Assembly (NCBI RefSeq): GCF_900112355.1
Contig: NZ_FOLM01000009.1
Span: forward strand, 124,001 to 188,000
Origin: Streptomyces aidingensis
Lineage (GTDB): Bacteria > Actinomycetota > Actinomycetes > Streptomycetales > Streptomycetaceae
Direction of reading: 5' to 3'
Length of the DNA: 64,000 nt
Shown here: piece after piece, positions 8,604 to 16,841 of the stretch
Layout of the letters: every line of letters starts with the position of its first letter
Position numbering within the stretch: the first letter of the stretch is position 1
Notes under the pieces: model-generated
What the model was told of the DNA's origin: nothing
The model's database searches: none
The model's input: the letters and a program-made list of their open reading frames with translations, nothing else
Translations under genes and position numbers: made by a program

Positions 8604-9425
8604 CTACTCCTCCTCGGCGTCGGCGATGATCAGCTCCGGCACCCGCTCGGCCAGCACCCGCCGCGCCTCCGGCTCCAGCCCCGAGTCGGTCACCAGCACA
8701 TCCACCTGCTCCAGGGCGGCGAACGAACTCAGCCCGGTGACTCCCCACTTGGTGTGGTCGGCCACCAGCACCACGCGCCGCGCCGAACGGATGAAGTGCC
8801 GGTTGGTCTCGGCCTCGGCGAGATTGGGCGTGGACAGCCCGGCCCCCTCGGACAGCCCGTGCACGCCCAGGAAGAGCACATCGAAGTGGAGCGCGGCGAT
8901 CGCCGCGTCGGCCACCGGGCCGACCAGCGCGTCGGACGGGGTGCGCACCCCGCCGGTCAGCACCACCGTGGCCGGCCGGGCCGGACCGCCCTCCGCCGGA
9001 CGCGGCGCGGTGTGGAAGACGTCCGCCACCCGCACCGAGTTGGTCACCACGGTCAGCTCCGCCACCTCCACCAGCTGCTGCGCCACCGCATAGGTGGTGG
9101 TGCCGCCGGAGAGCGCCACCGCCCCGCCGGGCGCGGCGAAGCCGGCCGCCGCCCGGGCGATGGCGTACTTGGCGGAGGTCTCCAGCGCGGACTTGGCCTC
9201 GAATCCCGGCTCATGGGTGCGGCCCTCGGGCACCGGCACCGCCCCGCCGTGCACCTTCTCCAGCATTCCCTGCCGCGCCAGCGCGTCCAGATCACGGCGC
9301 ACCGTCATGTCGGAGACCCGCAGCATCCGCGTCAGCTCGCTCACCCGTACGCCGCCCCGCCGGCGCACCTCGTCCAGGATGAGCGCCCGCCGCTGCCCTG
9401 CCAGCAGATTCTGGTTGTCGCTCAC
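8604..9425 (-). CDS. DeoR-family transcriptional regulator
   Basis: A 273-residue protein with the DeoR helix-turn-helix (VSELTRMLRVSDMTVRRDLD) in the first 60 residues, then KVHGGAVP. The C-terminal sugar-phosphate-sensing domain has TVVTNSVRVADVF and LTGGVRTPSDALVGPVAD. DeoR/GlpR proteins repress carbohydrate genes and respond to phosphorylated sugars. The start is GTG at 9425, with a GGAAGGA site upstream; the open frame continues much further but the extension does not look like protein. No sugar operon is adjacent, so the target is unknown. Confidence 0.8.
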   Translation of the reverse strand: MSDNQNLLAGQRRALILDEVRRRGGVRVSELTRMLRVSDMTVRRDLDALARQGMLEKVHGGAVPVPEGRTHEPGFEAKSALETSAKYAIARAAAGFAAPGGAVALSGGTTTYAVAQQLVEVAELTVVTNSVRVADVFHTAPRPAEGGPARPATVVLTGGVRTPSDALVGPVADAAIAALHFDVLFLGVHGLSEGAGLSTPNLAEAETNRHFIRSARRVVLVADHTKWGVTGLSSFAALEQVDVLVTDSGLEPEARRVLAERVPELIIADAEEE

Positions 9426-9666
9426 CGTCTGGTCCGTCCTTCCGCCGTCGGGCTCAAAATCGTCGGTTCTGTGGAGAAGTGATGGAGCGTCATGGGTGTG
9501 AGGGGCCGCGGTCCGGGGCAGAGGCCATCCTGCCATGCACCTGCTGTCCCGCCACGGGCCGTGACCGCGCGGTACCGCAGACGGGACGGGGCGCACGAAA
9601 GACCATACGGCCCCCGGCGCGAATCGGCGCCGGGAGGGCCGCGACGGCCGGAGGGGAGGCCGGAGG
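9426..9666. other. Divergent intergenic region with a hairpin
   Basis: 241 bp between the DeoR gene and the membrane hydrolase gene. It includes a perfect 8-bp stem (9613-9620 with 9627-9634), about 30 bp before the ATG at 9667, that could affect the leader of that gene. A GGAGG-rich ribosome binding site lies just before the start. No further gene is seen. Confidence 0.4.
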
Positions 9667-12192
9667 ATGGCGGGAACGACGGCGGAGGGAAACGGCGGGG
9701 AAGCACCGCCCGGCGCCCCGGCGGAACCCGGGCCGCGGTCCGCCCCGGGACCCGTACCCGCGGCGGCCCCGGCGGGGGAGCGCACCCCGGCGCCCGCGCT
9801 GGAGCTGCTGGTCCACGGCGTCGGCGGCGCCCGGCCGGAGGAGATGCTGGGCGACCCCCGCACCGAGCGGATCACCGGGGACGGCACCGCCAGCGTGCAC
9901 CGCCGCACCGAGGACGCGCGGGACCGGCTCTGGGACGACCGGCAGCCCCTGCGCGAGGCGTACACCTGGTCCAACCTCACCTCCGGCAACGGTGCCCGCG
10001 CCCTGTGGCTGCTGCTGCTCCCGTTCATGATCGTCAACATGGCGCACTGGATGCGCCCCCCGGCCGGCGGCCACCGGACCACCCACCGCGTCTACGACAT
10101 CGCAGGCCGGCTGCTGGCGCTGAGCCTCACCGTGCTGCTGGTCTGCGGGGCCTGCGCCGTCGCCCTGGATCTGTTCGCCTGGCAGTGCGCCGCCACCGAG
10201 TCCTGCGCCGGCCGGCGCGACTGGACCGGCTTCCTGGCCGGCGGAAACGGCTGGTGGACCGAGCCCGGCCGGCGGCTGCTGCTCGCCGCCGCGCTGCCGC
10301 TGCTGCTGATCTGGCTGCTGTGGTGGCTCTCCCACCGCACCTGGAGCGCCTACGAGTCCGCCTACCCGCCGCCGCTGGCCGAACTGCTGCGCGGGGGCGG
10401 CGACCGGGGCCGCAGGCCCGGCCCCGGCACCCGCCCCGGCGGCTCCGCCGCGGCCGGGCACCCCAACCTGCTCGCCCTGCCCGGTTTCTGGTTCGGCCGC
10501 GGCATCGTCTCCCGGCTGCGCGCCGCCCACACCTGCGCCGGTCTGCTGACCGTCGGCGGCGCCCTGCTCACCGCGAGCTGGCGGTACGACCACGGCCCGC
10601 ACGGCAGCGCCCCGCTGGCCGCGGCGAGCTGGCTGCTGGCCGCCCTGCTGGTGACCGGCTGCGCCGCGGTGCTCCTGGTCATCGCGGCCCAGGGCCGCAC
10701 CGAGCTGGAGTACGGCACCGCCGACGACCGCTGCCACCCGCTGATCCTCACCTGGCTGCCCGCCGCCACCGGGGTGCTGCTCGCCCTGGTCCTGCTGCAC
10801 ACCGCCTGGCACCGGCCCGGCTGGCACAGCACCGGCATGCACCCGGGCAACGGCGTCTTCACCGCCCTGACCGTGACCCAGGGCGTGCTGCTGGCCGTGC
10901 TCGCCGCCGCCGCGCTGCGGCTGCACCGCCGCTCCGATCCCGCCCGGCGGGGCGTGCTGGGCGGCCTGGCCGGCCCCTGCTGCGCGGTGCTGGCCTGTGC
11001 CCTGGCCGCGGTGCTCACCGGCGGCGCGGTGCAGCGGCTGGCCGACTGGCTGGACCCCGGTTCCCGGCTCGGCACCCCCGGCACCATTCCCGGGCCGACG
11101 GTGCTGCTGAGCTGGCAGGCCGCCGCCATCCCCACCCTGCTCGCCGTGGTGCTGCTGCTGGCGCTGCCCGCCGGCCTGTCGGTGTGGCGGCAGACCCGCC
11201 GGCTGGCGCCCGGGGTCCGCGACGCCTACCCCGAGGAGCAGGGCGGCGGAGCCGCGGACGACCTGCCGCACGAGCGGCACAGCCTGCGGGTCGCCGGAGC
11301 CGTGGCCCGGGCCCGGCTGACCGACTCCGCCCCCCGCCTGGTGGGCGCTGTCGGCGCCGCCGGGGTGCTGCTCGGCTTCGTGGCGGTGGCCGGGGCCGGA
11401 CTCACCGGCGAGGCCCCCCGCGCCGCCGCCGAGGACACCCCGGGGCCGCTGGCCGGCTTCGCCGCGGTCAGCCAGGCGGCGGGCTCCTGGGTGATGGGGA
11501 TAGGAGTCGTCCTGCTGCTGGCCGTGGGGCGCCGCGCCTACCGCGATCACGGCGCCCGCCGCACCATCGGCATCCTGTGGGACGTGGGCACCTTCTGGCC
11601 CCGCTCCGCCCATCCCTTCGCGCCGCCCTGCTACGCGGAGCGCGCCGTCCCGGACCTCACCTGGCGGATGACCCACTGGACCGGCACCACCGGAGGGACC
11701 GTGGTGATCTCCGGCCACTCCCAGGGCAGCGTGCTGGCCGCCGCCGCGGTCTGGCAGCTGGACCCGGCCACCCGGCGGCGGGTCGCCCTGCTCACCCACG
11801 GCTCACCGCTGTGCCGGCTCTACGGCCGGTGGTTCCCCAAGTACTTCGGGCCGCACGCCCTGGCCGGGCTGGCCGGGGCCGTGCCGCGCTGGCGCAACCT
11901 GTGGCGGCACACCGACCCGATCGGGGGACCGGTCGGCGTCACCGGCCCGGACGGGGCCCCGGTGGACCGGGCCGCGCTGCGCGATCCGCAGTGCTTCGGC
12001 CGCACCCCGCGGCGCCCGCTGCCGGAACCGGTGCTCGGCCACGGCGACTACGCGGCGGACCCCGCCTACGCCGAGGAACGGGCCGCCCTGCACCGGGCCC
12101 TGGCCGGGCGGCCGGCCTTCCCGGTCCCGGAGCAGCCGGCGCCCCCGCACACCCGGGGCAAGGCCCCCGGCACCGCCCCCGCCGGAGGCTAG
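9667..12192 (+). CDS. Large polytopic membrane protein with a GxSxG hydrolase motif
   Basis: An 841-residue protein. An N-terminal cytosolic part has LLVHGVGGARPEEMLG, which looks like the oxyanion-hole strand of an alpha/beta hydrolase. About eight membrane segments follow across residues 110-630. A C-terminal soluble part contains VVISGHSQGSVLAAAAVWQL, a nucleophile elbow with the predicted Ser in GHSQG. The hydrolase elements are thus split by the membrane region. The C-terminal part also has HGSPLCRLYGRWFPKYFG, also seen in large lipase-like proteins. Similar integral membrane proteins exist in streptomycetes without a known function. It starts after a strong GGAGG and ends before paired hairpins. 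Confidence 0.65.
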   Translation: MAGTTAEGNGGEAPPGAPAEPGPRSAPGPVPAAAPAGERTPAPALELLVHGVGGARPEEMLGDPRTERITGDGTASVHRRTEDARDRLWDDRQPLREAYTWSNLTSGNGARALWLLLLPFMIVNMAHWMRPPAGGHRTTHRVYDIAGRLLALSLTVLLVCGACAVALDLFAWQCAATESCAGRRDWTGFLAGGNGWWTEPGRRLLLAAALPLLLIWLLWWLSHRTWSAYESAYPPPLAELLRGGGDRGRRPGPGTRPGGSAAAGHPNLLALPGFWFGRGIVSRLRAAHTCAGLLTVGGALLTASWRYDHGPHGSAPLAAASWLLAALLVTGCAAVLLVIAAQGRTELEYGTADDRCHPLILTWLPAATGVLLALVLLHTAWHRPGWHSTGMHPGNGVFTALTVTQGVLLAVLAAAALRLHRRSDPARRGVLGGLAGPCCAVLACALAAVLTGGAVQRLADWLDPGSRLGTPGTIPGPTVLLSWQAAAIPTLLAVVLLLALPAGLSVWRQTRRLAPGVRDAYPEEQGGGAADDLPHERHSLRVAGAVARARLTDSAPRLVGAVGAAGVLLGFVAVAGAGLTGEAPRAAAEDTPGPLAGFAAVSQAAGSWVMGIGVVLLLAVGRRAYRDHGARRTIGILWDVGTFWPRSAHPFAPPCYAERAVPDLTWRMTHWTGTTGGTVVISGHSQGSVLAAAAVWQLDPATRRRVALLTHGSPLCRLYGRWFPKYFGPHALAGLAGAVPRWRNLWRHTDPIGGPVGVTGPDGAPVDRAALRDPQCFGRTPRRPLPEPVLGHGDYAADPAYAEERAALHRALAGRPAFPVPEQPAPPHTRGKAPGTAPAGG

Positions 12193-12224
12193 GCCGCCCT
12201 GCCCGGCAAAGCCCTCCCCCTCCG

Positions 12225-12241
12225 CCCGGACGCCGTCCGGG
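12225..12241. terminator. Short hairpin after the membrane hydrolase gene
   Basis: A 7-bp perfect stem (12225-12231 with 12235-12241) and a 3-nt loop, lying 33 nt after the stop codon between convergent genes. Confidence 0.45.
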
Positions 12242-12278
12242 AGGTGCCCCGGGCCCGCGACGCCCGGCACGGCACCTC
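12241..12278. terminator. Second hairpin between convergent genes
   Basis: An outer stem of GAGGTGCC (12241-12248) and GGCACCTC (12271-12278), with further GC-rich complementarity inside. Together with the adjacent hairpin it probably separates the two convergent genes. Confidence 0.45.
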
Positions 12279-12414
12279 GCCGCCTTGCCGGATCGGCCGA
12301 GCGGCCCGCTGCCCACCGCCCGCTGCGATGCCGGCCCTCCGCCGCGCAGCGGGCACCTCCCGAGCCCGCAGGGCCCGTCGGGCGCACCGCACCGGACGCC
12401 GCCGGCCCGGCGCC

Positions 12415-14898
12415 CTAGTCTGCGCCGGACAGCGGCGGCAGGTCCTCGGGGTAGAGCAGCGTCAGTTCCTCGGTGCTGGGGTCGGGCAGCCGGGCCACCC
12501 GCCCGGCGTGCCGCTCCACCATCGCCTCGAAGGTCTGCCGCGCCGTGCGCCCGTTGCCGAAGGAGGGCCCCCTGGGCAGCGCCGTGAAGTGTTTCAGCAG
12601 CGCCTCCTCGGCCCCCTCGCCCAGCGTGTACTCATGGTCCGCGGCCTGCTGCCGGACAATGCTCAGCAGCTCGTCGGGCAGATAGTCGCCGAAGGTGATG
12701 GTGCGGGAGAAGCGCGAGGCCACCCCGGGGTTCACCGCCAGGAAGCGGGCCATCTCGTCGGTGTAGCCGGCCACGATCACCACCACCGCGTCCCGGTGGT
12801 CCTCCATCAGCTTCACCAGCGTGTCGATGGCCTCACGGCCGAAGTCCCGCCCGCCGTCCTCCGGGGCCAGCGCATAGGCCTCGTCGATGAACAGCACCCC
12901 GCCGCGCGCCCGTTCGAACGCCTCCTGGGTGCGGATCGCGGTGGAGCCGATGTGCTCGCCCACCAGATCCACCCGGGAGACCTCCACCAGATGGCCGCGC
13001 TCCAGCACCTTCAGCGCGGCCAGGATCTCCCCGTAGAGCCGGGCCACCGTGGTCTTGCCGGTGCCCGGGGAGCCGGTGAAGACCAGATGACGGCGGACCG
13101 ACGCGGCCTTCAGCCCGGCCGCCTGTCTGCGGCGGCCCACCTCGATCATGTTGATCAGGCTGCGCACCTCGCGCTTGACCGACTCCAGGCCGACCAGCGA
13201 GTCCAGCTCCGCCAGCACCTCCTCGGCCGGCCGGCCCGGGTCCGCACCGCCCCCCGGCCCGCCGTCGGCGGCGGGGTCCGCGGCCGGCCGGAGCGGCGCC
13301 GGGTCCGGCAGCACGGGATCGGGCAGCAGCAGGGCGGGCCCGCCGCCGGCGGCCGTCCCGGAGCCCGGCCGGGCCGTGCCCGTCACCGTCCCGGAGACCG
13401 CCGGGCTCACCGGGGCCACCGGCACCCCGGGCGGCACCGGCTCGTCACTGCGGCAGTCGCTCAGCACCGTGCCGGAGGCCGTGACAAAGGCGCCCCGGGA
13501 CGCCCGCTCGGCGCGGCAGCGGTCCAGCGAGACCCGGCAGCCCTCGGTGACATGGAATCCGTAGCCGCGGGAGCCGGAGACCCGGCAGTCCCGGAACACC
13601 CCCCGGCCGCCCGCCGACACATACACCCCCGCCTCGGCGGGCGCGGTCACCGTGCAGTCCGTCACCACCGGATCGGCGCCCTTGCTCACCAGCACGCCCG
13701 TGGTCACCTCGTCGATCGAGGTGCCGGTGACCGTGCCGCCGCTCTCCGGATCGCGGAACCACACCCCGGTGCCCGCCTCCCGCACCCGGCAGGCGTCCAT
13801 CCGCACCAGCGCACCGCCGCTGACCGACACCGCCGAGCCGCGTACCCGGGAGACCTCGCTGTCCACCAGATCGGCCCGGGAACCGGCGTCCAGCACGCAC
13901 AGCGCGTCCGGCACCTGCCGCAGTGTGCACGCCTCCAGCACCGCGGCGGCGCCGTCGCTCACCCAGACCGCGGGATAGCTGCCGGTGGAGTCGCCGATCT
14001 CGCAGTGGTGGGCGTCCACCCGGGTCCCGGGATCCCACACCGACAGTCCGTTGCGGCCGAAGGACCGCACCGTGGAACGCACCAGGGTCAGCACCGAACG
14101 GGACCGCAGCGCCAGCGCGTTCTCCGGGATCTGGTGCACCCGGCTGTCGGAGAGGGTGAGCACCGCATCGCTCTCCAGGGCTATGCCGTCCCCGGTGGTG
14201 CCGCTGATGTCGCACTCGCCCAGATGCGCGGTGGCCCGCTCGGCCAGCCGCACCCCGGCGCCGCGGATGCCGCGGAAGGTGCACCGGGCCGCGTCCACCG
14301 CGCTGCCCTCACCGGTCACCGACAGCCCGGCGCCGCCCGCGCGCTCCACCCGGCAGCCCTCCAGCCGCAGATGGGCGGCGCCCTGCACGGCCACGCCCTG
14401 CTGGCCGGCGGTGATCTCGCAGTCCTCGAACAGGCCGCCGGCCCGGTCGGCCACGGCGATGCCGGTACCGGCCGGATTGTCCACCGAGCAGCCCCGGACC
14501 GTCGGCCGGCCGCCGCCGCGCACCGCTATTCCGGCCGCCGAGGAGGTCTTCACCCAGAGCTCGCCGAGCTCCGGCGTGCCGGATTCCACCAGCACCGCCG
14601 GCACGGTGGCGTCCTGCCCCTCCACCCGCAGCCGGGAGACGGTGGCCGAGCCGCGCACGGTCAGCGGCACGCCGTCCTCCGGGGCGATCCGGGCCGGCCC
14701 GGCCTCCGGCGAGCTGGGGCCGCGCACCACCACCGACTGCTCGATCACCAGGTTCTCCCGGTAGATGCCGGGGGCCAGTACCAGCACATCGCCGTCGGCC
14801 GCCACGGCCAGGGCCTCGGCGACCGAGGAGTAGACCGCGGTGCGGCGCCGCCAGCGCGATGTGCCGGTGTGCGTCAGATGGACGGAGCCCTCTGCCAT
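12415..14898 (-). CDS. Right-handed beta-helix protein fused to an EccA/CbxX-type AAA ATPase
   Basis: An 827-residue protein in two parts. Residues ~1-480 are repeats of about 23 residues with short beta strands and Gly turns, typical of a right-handed parallel beta-helix (pectate-lyase-like). After a Pro/Ala/Gly linker (~480-540) comes an AAA domain of the CbxX/SpoVK/EccA group: LVGLESVKREVRSLINMIE, Walker A GSPGTGKT, Walker B GVLFIDEAYAL and an RFSRTI arginine segment. EccA domains assist type VII secretion, and CbxX remodels Rubisco, so a protein-remodelling role is likely. The start could also be the ATG at 14910; I prefer 14898 because related N-termini begin MAEGSV. It is divergent from the encapsulin operon. 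Confidence 0.75.
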   Translation of the reverse strand: MAEGSVHLTHTGTSRWRRRTAVYSSVAEALAVAADGDVLVLAPGIYRENLVIEQSVVVRGPSSPEAGPARIAPEDGVPLTVRGSATVSRLRVEGQDATVPAVLVESGTPELGELWVKTSSAAGIAVRGGGRPTVRGCSVDNPAGTGIAVADRAGGLFEDCEITAGQQGVAVQGAAHLRLEGCRVERAGGAGLSVTGEGSAVDAARCTFRGIRGAGVRLAERATAHLGECDISGTTGDGIALESDAVLTLSDSRVHQIPENALALRSRSVLTLVRSTVRSFGRNGLSVWDPGTRVDAHHCEIGDSTGSYPAVWVSDGAAAVLEACTLRQVPDALCVLDAGSRADLVDSEVSRVRGSAVSVSGGALVRMDACRVREAGTGVWFRDPESGGTVTGTSIDEVTTGVLVSKGADPVVTDCTVTAPAEAGVYVSAGGRGVFRDCRVSGSRGYGFHVTEGCRVSLDRCRAERASRGAFVTASGTVLSDCRSDEPVPPGVPVAPVSPAVSGTVTGTARPGSGTAAGGGPALLLPDPVLPDPAPLRPAADPAADGGPGGGADPGRPAEEVLAELDSLVGLESVKREVRSLINMIEVGRRRQAAGLKAASVRRHLVFTGSPGTGKTTVARLYGEILAALKVLERGHLVEVSRVDLVGEHIGSTAIRTQEAFERARGGVLFIDEAYALAPEDGGRDFGREAIDTLVKLMEDHRDAVVVIVAGYTDEMARFLAVNPGVASRFSRTITFGDYLPDELLSIVRQQAADHEYTLGEGAEEALLKHFTALPRGPSFGNGRTARQTFEAMVERHAGRVARLPDPSTEELTLLYPEDLPPLSGAD

Positions 14899-15018
14899 GC
14901 CCTCAGCCATGAACCGTTGTGCCCAACCTCGTGTGTCGATCAAACGCGCGGCGACGCGTACTGGCGGCTCCACGGTAGCGCTTGCGCGGAGCGGGAGATG
15001 ACCACAACTCCCCTGCGG

Positions 15019-15042
15019 GGCACCCGGGCCGGCCCGGGTGCC
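15019..15042. promoter_or_regulatory. 24-bp perfect palindrome, possible operator or hairpin
   Basis: Positions 15019-15030 are the exact reverse complement of 15031-15042, with no central spacer. It sits between two divergent genes, upstream of the encapsulin promoter. It may be a dimeric-regulator site or a transcription insulator; nothing in the sequence decides between them. Confidence 0.4.
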
Positions 15043-15131
15043 GGCGTCCCGGGCGGTGCGGCCGGAGCGCGGCGGGGGCACGGCGGGGCACGGTGCGGCG
15101 CCGCGGCGCCCCGCGTTCTCACCCAGCGCGG

Positions 15132-15162
15132 TTGACGCATCACCCAGGGTGCCGGTTATCGT
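15132..15162 (+). promoter_or_regulatory. Putative promoter of the encapsulin operon
   Basis: TTGACG (15132-15137) and TATCGT (15157-15162) are 19 bp apart; a shift by one base gives an 18-bp spacer. Transcription would begin near 15169, leaving a leader of about 160 nt. Confidence 0.4.
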
Positions 15163-15328
15163 TCCGGTGTGCGGAATCCGGCGGGTAATACCCAGAATTC
15201 CGTTGAAACTATCTTCCGGCGGCCTTCTCTTTTGAGTGATTGCCTGCCAACTCCGGGGCGCGTTAACTTCTTTGGCGCACGACAGTGCGCGGCTCAAGTT
15301 CTCGTCCTGGAGATTGGCGGAATCGCAC

Positions 15329-16741
15329 ATGACCACCTCGGTGGAACCGGCACCGGAGAACCAGACGACCGGCGTTCAGCAGAGCCTGAGCACGGCGGCG
15401 GCGCGCAATCTCGCCACCACCACCAAAACCCCTCCCCAGATGCAGGGGATCTCCTCCCGCTGGCTGCTCAAGGTGCTGCCCTGGGTACAGGTCGGCGGCG
15501 GCACTTTCCGGGTCAACCGGAGGCTGACCCACACCCTGGGCAACGGGCGGGTGGAATTCCTCTCCACCGGTGCCGAGGTGCAGGTCATCCCCGCGGAACT
15601 CACCGAACTCCCGCTGCTGCACGGATGCGAGGACGCCGAGGCACTCCAGGCCCTGGCCGGCGCCTGCGAACAGCGCGACCTCACCCCGGGGGACGTCATC
15701 GTCGAGGCCGGCAGCCCCGCCGAGTACGCCGTACTGGTGGCGCACGGCAAGATCCGGCGGCTGGTTCCCGGCGCCTACGACCAGGAGGCCGAGCTGGGGG
15801 TGCTGGCCGACGGCGACTTCACCGGCGACCAGGCGCTGGGCAGCCCGGAGGCCGGGGTCTGGGAGCACACCCTGAAGGCCGCCACCAGCGGCACCGTGCT
15901 GCTGCTGCCCCGGCGGGCGGTGCAGGAGGCCGCGGACCGCTTCCCCGGCCTGCGCGCCCACCTCCATTCCCGCAGCACGGCCGTGCCGCGGCAGCGCAAC
16001 GCCCATGGCGAGGCCGACATCGGGCTGTCCTCCGGCCATCAGGGCGAGGCCGAACTGCCCGCCGCCTTCGCCGACTACGATCCGGCGCCGCGGGAGTACG
16101 AGCTCAGCGTGGCGCAGACCGTGCTCAAGGTGCACTCCCGGGTCGCCGACCTCTACAACGAGCCGATGAACCAGGTCGAGGAGCAGCTCCGGCTCACCGT
16201 GGAGGCGCTGCGCGAGCGGCAGGAGCACGAGCTGATGAACAACCGGGAGTTCGGCCTGCTGCACAACGCCGACCTCGGCCAGCGGCTGCACACCCGCACC
16301 GGCCCGCCCACCCCGGACGACATGGACGAACTGCTGGCCGCGGTGTGGAAGGAGCCCAGCGTCATCCTGGCCCACCCCAAGTCGATCGCCGCCTTCGGCC
16401 GGGAATGCAGCCGGCGCGGGCTGTACCCGTCCCCGGTCGAACTCATGGGCCGCTCGGTCACCGCGTGGCGCGGCGTCCCGGTCCTGCCGTGCAACAAGAT
16501 CCCGGTGAGCGCCGCGGGCACCTCCTCGATTCTGGCCATGCGCACCGGGGAAAAGGCGCAGGGCGTGGTCGGCCTGCACCGCACCGGAATTCCGGATGAA
16601 TACCAGCCGAGTCTTTCGGTGCGTTTCATGGGAATCAACGAGAAGGCGGTCATCTCTTATCTGGTGAGCGCCTACTACTCGGCGGCGGTGCTGGTGCCCG
16701 ATGCCCTGGGAATCCTGGAGGACGTCGAAGTCGGCCAGTGA
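15329..16741 (+). CDS. Family 2B encapsulin shell protein, copy 1
   Basis: A 470-residue shell protein. The N-terminal arm carries the Family 2 segment [20 protein letters not shown]. Residues ~95-205 hold a cyclic-nucleotide-binding-like domain inserted into the HK97 fold ([20 protein letters not shown]). The C-terminal half is the conserved HK97-type core, with [19 protein letters not shown] and [20 protein letters not shown]. Family 2B encapsulins self-assemble into protein cages and usually enclose terpene cyclases or prenyltransferases. Start: ATG at 15329 with GGCGGA 7 nt upstream. It is the first gene of a pair. No known cargo enzyme is adjacent. Confidence 0.9.
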   Translation: MTTSVEPAPENQTTGVQQSLSTAAARNLATTTKTPPQMQGISSRWLLKVLPWVQVGGGTFRVNRRLTHTLGNGRVEFLSTGAEVQVIPAELTELPLLHGCEDAEALQALAGACEQRDLTPGDVIVEAGSPAEYAVLVAHGKIRRLVPGAYDQEAELGVLADGDFTGDQALGSPEAGVWEHTLKAATSGTVLLLPRRAVQEAADRFPGLRAHLHSRSTAVPRQRNAHGEADIGLSSGHQGEAELPAAFADYDPAPREYELSVAQTVLKVHSRVADLYNEPMNQVEEQLRLTVEALRERQEHELMNNREFGLLHNADLGQRLHTRTGPPTPDDMDELLAAVWKEPSVILAHPKSIAAFGRECSRRGLYPSPVELMGRSVTAWRGVPVLPCNKIPVSAAGTSSILAMRTGEKAQGVVGLHRTGIPDEYQPSLSVRFMGINEKAVISYLVSAYYSAAVLVPDALGILEDVEVGQ

Positions 16742-16757
16742 GGCCCGCCTCCGCAGC

Positions 16758-16789
16758 CCGCCGCGGCCCGCTGTACCGGGCCGCGGCGG
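16758..16789 (+). promoter_or_regulatory. Hairpin between the two encapsulin genes
   Basis: A perfect 13-bp GC stem (16758-16770 with 16777-16789) and a 6-nt loop in the 100-bp gap. There is no T tract. It could be a partial terminator or an mRNA-stability element that sets the ratio of the two shell proteins. That function is inferred. Confidence 0.55.
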
Positions 16790-16841
16790 CCCCTGAGTGT
16801 GCCCCCGTCCGCCCCGCCGACCACCGGAGGCGTTCTCCCGC

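Larger units (their letters stand above)
14899..15328. other. Divergent regulatory region between the AAA fusion and encapsulin genes
   Basis: 430 bp without a supported gene. It holds a 24-bp perfect palindrome (15019-15042), a sigma-70-like promoter reading toward the encapsulins (15132-15162), and a relatively A/T-rich leader of about 160 nt before the first shell gene. Confidence 0.6.

Noticed and set aside
9492-12587. 1031-codon open frame on the plus strand
   Set aside because: Out of frame with the membrane hydrolase gene, which has hydrophobic helices and GHSQG; the alternative is Arg/Pro-rich.
15236-15328. N-terminal extension of the first encapsulin gene from 15236
   Set aside because: The added 31 residues do not resemble the second copy's start. 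The ATG at 15329 aligns with the ATG of copy 2 and has a suitable ribosome binding site.
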